64,000 nt of DNA from Acidobacteriota bacterium. Its GTDB lineage: Bacteria > Acidobacteriota > Terriglobia > Terriglobales > Acidobacteriaceae. A model generated the notes under the pieces. The model saw only the letters and a program-made list of their open reading frames with translations, had not been told where the DNA came from and made no database searches. Below, piece after piece: positions 63,611-64,000 of the stretch. The stretch spans positions 25,959-89,958 of the forward strand of contig QIAA01000179.1 in NCBI GenBank assembly GCA_003224905.1. The letters are read 5' to 3'. A program made the position numbers and the translations under genes. Every line of letters begins with the position of its first letter. Position 1 is the stretch's first letter.

Positions 63611-63872
63611 TTGTAGGTGTCAACTCTCGGTTGATAACGCCGTCATCCTGAGCGGAGCGAGACGGCGAAGCGCCGTCTCGCGCAGTCGAAGGACCCCATG
63701 TTGTTTAATCCGGCAGTGGCGCTTCAAGGAATTCTTCCTCGGAATGACAGCATCGTGAGAATGCCTTTCCATGTTCGTTGTGATGCCAGCTTGAGCGGGA
63801 TCCTTCGACTTCGTGTCCCCTGCGCTTCGCGCAGTGGACACTTCGCTCAGATGTAATGAAAACCAAAAAAGC
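63611..63872. repeat. Dispersed-repeat region before the IS110 element
   Basis: No gene. It holds GTCATCCTGAGCGGAGCGAG (63642-63661), an 11-bp perfect hairpin GCGAGACGGCG/CGCCGTCTCGC (63657-63681), an inverted relative (CGGAATGACA) near 63740-63750, and a second hairpin GTGTCC-CTGCGC/GCGCAG-GGACAC (63813-63841). These belong to the GTCATCCTGAGCG-type interspersed repeats. Confidence 0.6.
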
Positions 63873-63924
63873 GTGCCTCCAAGGGTAGAGTACGTGCTCG
63901 AAGCACAAGCCCTGAAGGAGGCAC
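63873..63924 (+). promoter_or_regulatory. Leader hairpin holding the IS110 ribosome site
   Basis: GTGCCTCC (63873-63880) pairs with GGAGGCAC (63917-63924), AGGG with CCCT, and GTGCT with AGCAC around CGA. The 3' arm contains the AAGGAGG ribosome site of the transposase ATG at 63925. Unfolding would be needed for translation. Confidence 0.6.
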
Positions 63925-64000
63925 ATGATGATCCACGTTGGCGTAGATCTTCACCAGAGATTCTGTTACATGACGGCGTTAGAAACAAGAGGGAAGTTAT
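63925..64000 (+). CDS. IS110-family transposase, first 25 codons (cut by window end)
   Basis: The start of an IS110-type DEDD recombinase: MMIHVGVDLHQRFCYMTALE, where VGVDLH holds the first catalytic Asp. The frame runs open off the window. AAGGAGG lies before the ATG, inside a hairpin. IS110 elements move with a bridge RNA encoded in a non-coding end. Group (IS110 or IS1111) cannot be told from so short a piece. Confidence 0.8.
   Translation, partial: MMIHVGVDLHQRFCYMTALETRGKL

Overview
The window looks like chromosomal DNA of a diderm (outer-membrane) bacterium of moderately high GC. The gene set and style suggest an Acidobacteriota/Terriglobia-type genome: a complete Tol-Pal operon, TatAC, lipobox OmpA-type lipoproteins, a BBP2-like porin beside kdp, an ECF42/DGPF cluster, BNR/Ycf48-type secreted propellers, and interspersed hairpin repeats of the GTCATCCTGAGCG type. 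This assignment is inference from gene content; no rRNA or other taxonomic marker is present. I saw no tRNA, rRNA or CRISPR array.

Layout. 0.2-4.6 kb: glycosyltransferase, glycogen-debranching enzyme and an exported SYLF protein. 4.7-9.4 kb (minus): eight co-oriented genes (BNR propeller, unknown, DinB, DoxX, VOC, three DGPF/YciI paralogs) that diverge from an ECF42-type sigma factor at 9.4-10.8 kb; a secreted CocE-type hydrolase follows. 12.8-17.0 kb (minus): tolQ-tolR-tolA/tonB-tolB-pal. 17.3-25.0 kb: a frameshifted unknown gene, exported and TPR proteins, a GH13 amylase, a cupin, a HAD phosphatase, a lytic transglycosylase and an LPG-synthase-like membrane protein. 25.5-32.4 kb: potassium-uptake region with a 30-aa membrane peptide, porin, 28-aa membrane peptide, kdpF, kdpA, kdpB, kdpC and a 77-aa Trp-rich protein. 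32.5-40.6 kb: NTF2-like protein, SAM hydrolase, PEGA protein, unknown membrane protein, kelch-like protein, threonine dehydratase, a VapBC-like pair and a Ycf48-like protein. 40.65-41.94 kb: an intact IS256-family element with inverted ends and a 9-bp target duplication. 42-47 kb: NAD-type isocitrate dehydrogenase, nrdR, kdpE, and a KdpD split into two divergent genes. 47-54 kb: beta-barrel protein, AzgA-type purine permease, OmpA lipoprotein, M28 peptidase-tatC-tatA, and an S41 protease. 54-64 kb: thpR, plsY-gpsA, VOC protein, exported unknown, HD-GYP receptor, ftsY, ribD and ribE, ending in the start of an IS110-family element.

How parts work together. The kdp region carries a complete KdpFABC pump plus an outer-membrane porin and mini-membrane proteins. 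Its presumed regulators lie about 11.5 kb away, where the KdpD input half (ATPase-like plus Usp) and the KdpD kinase half (four-helix membrane domain, GAF, HisKA, HATPase) are separate, oppositely transcribed genes. This inverted split of KdpD is the most unusual system in the window. Other points are six starts with a TAnnnT hexamer 5-7 nt upstream and no Shine-Dalgarno (candidate leaderless mRNAs), and both insertion sequences having leader hairpins that cover the transposase start region.
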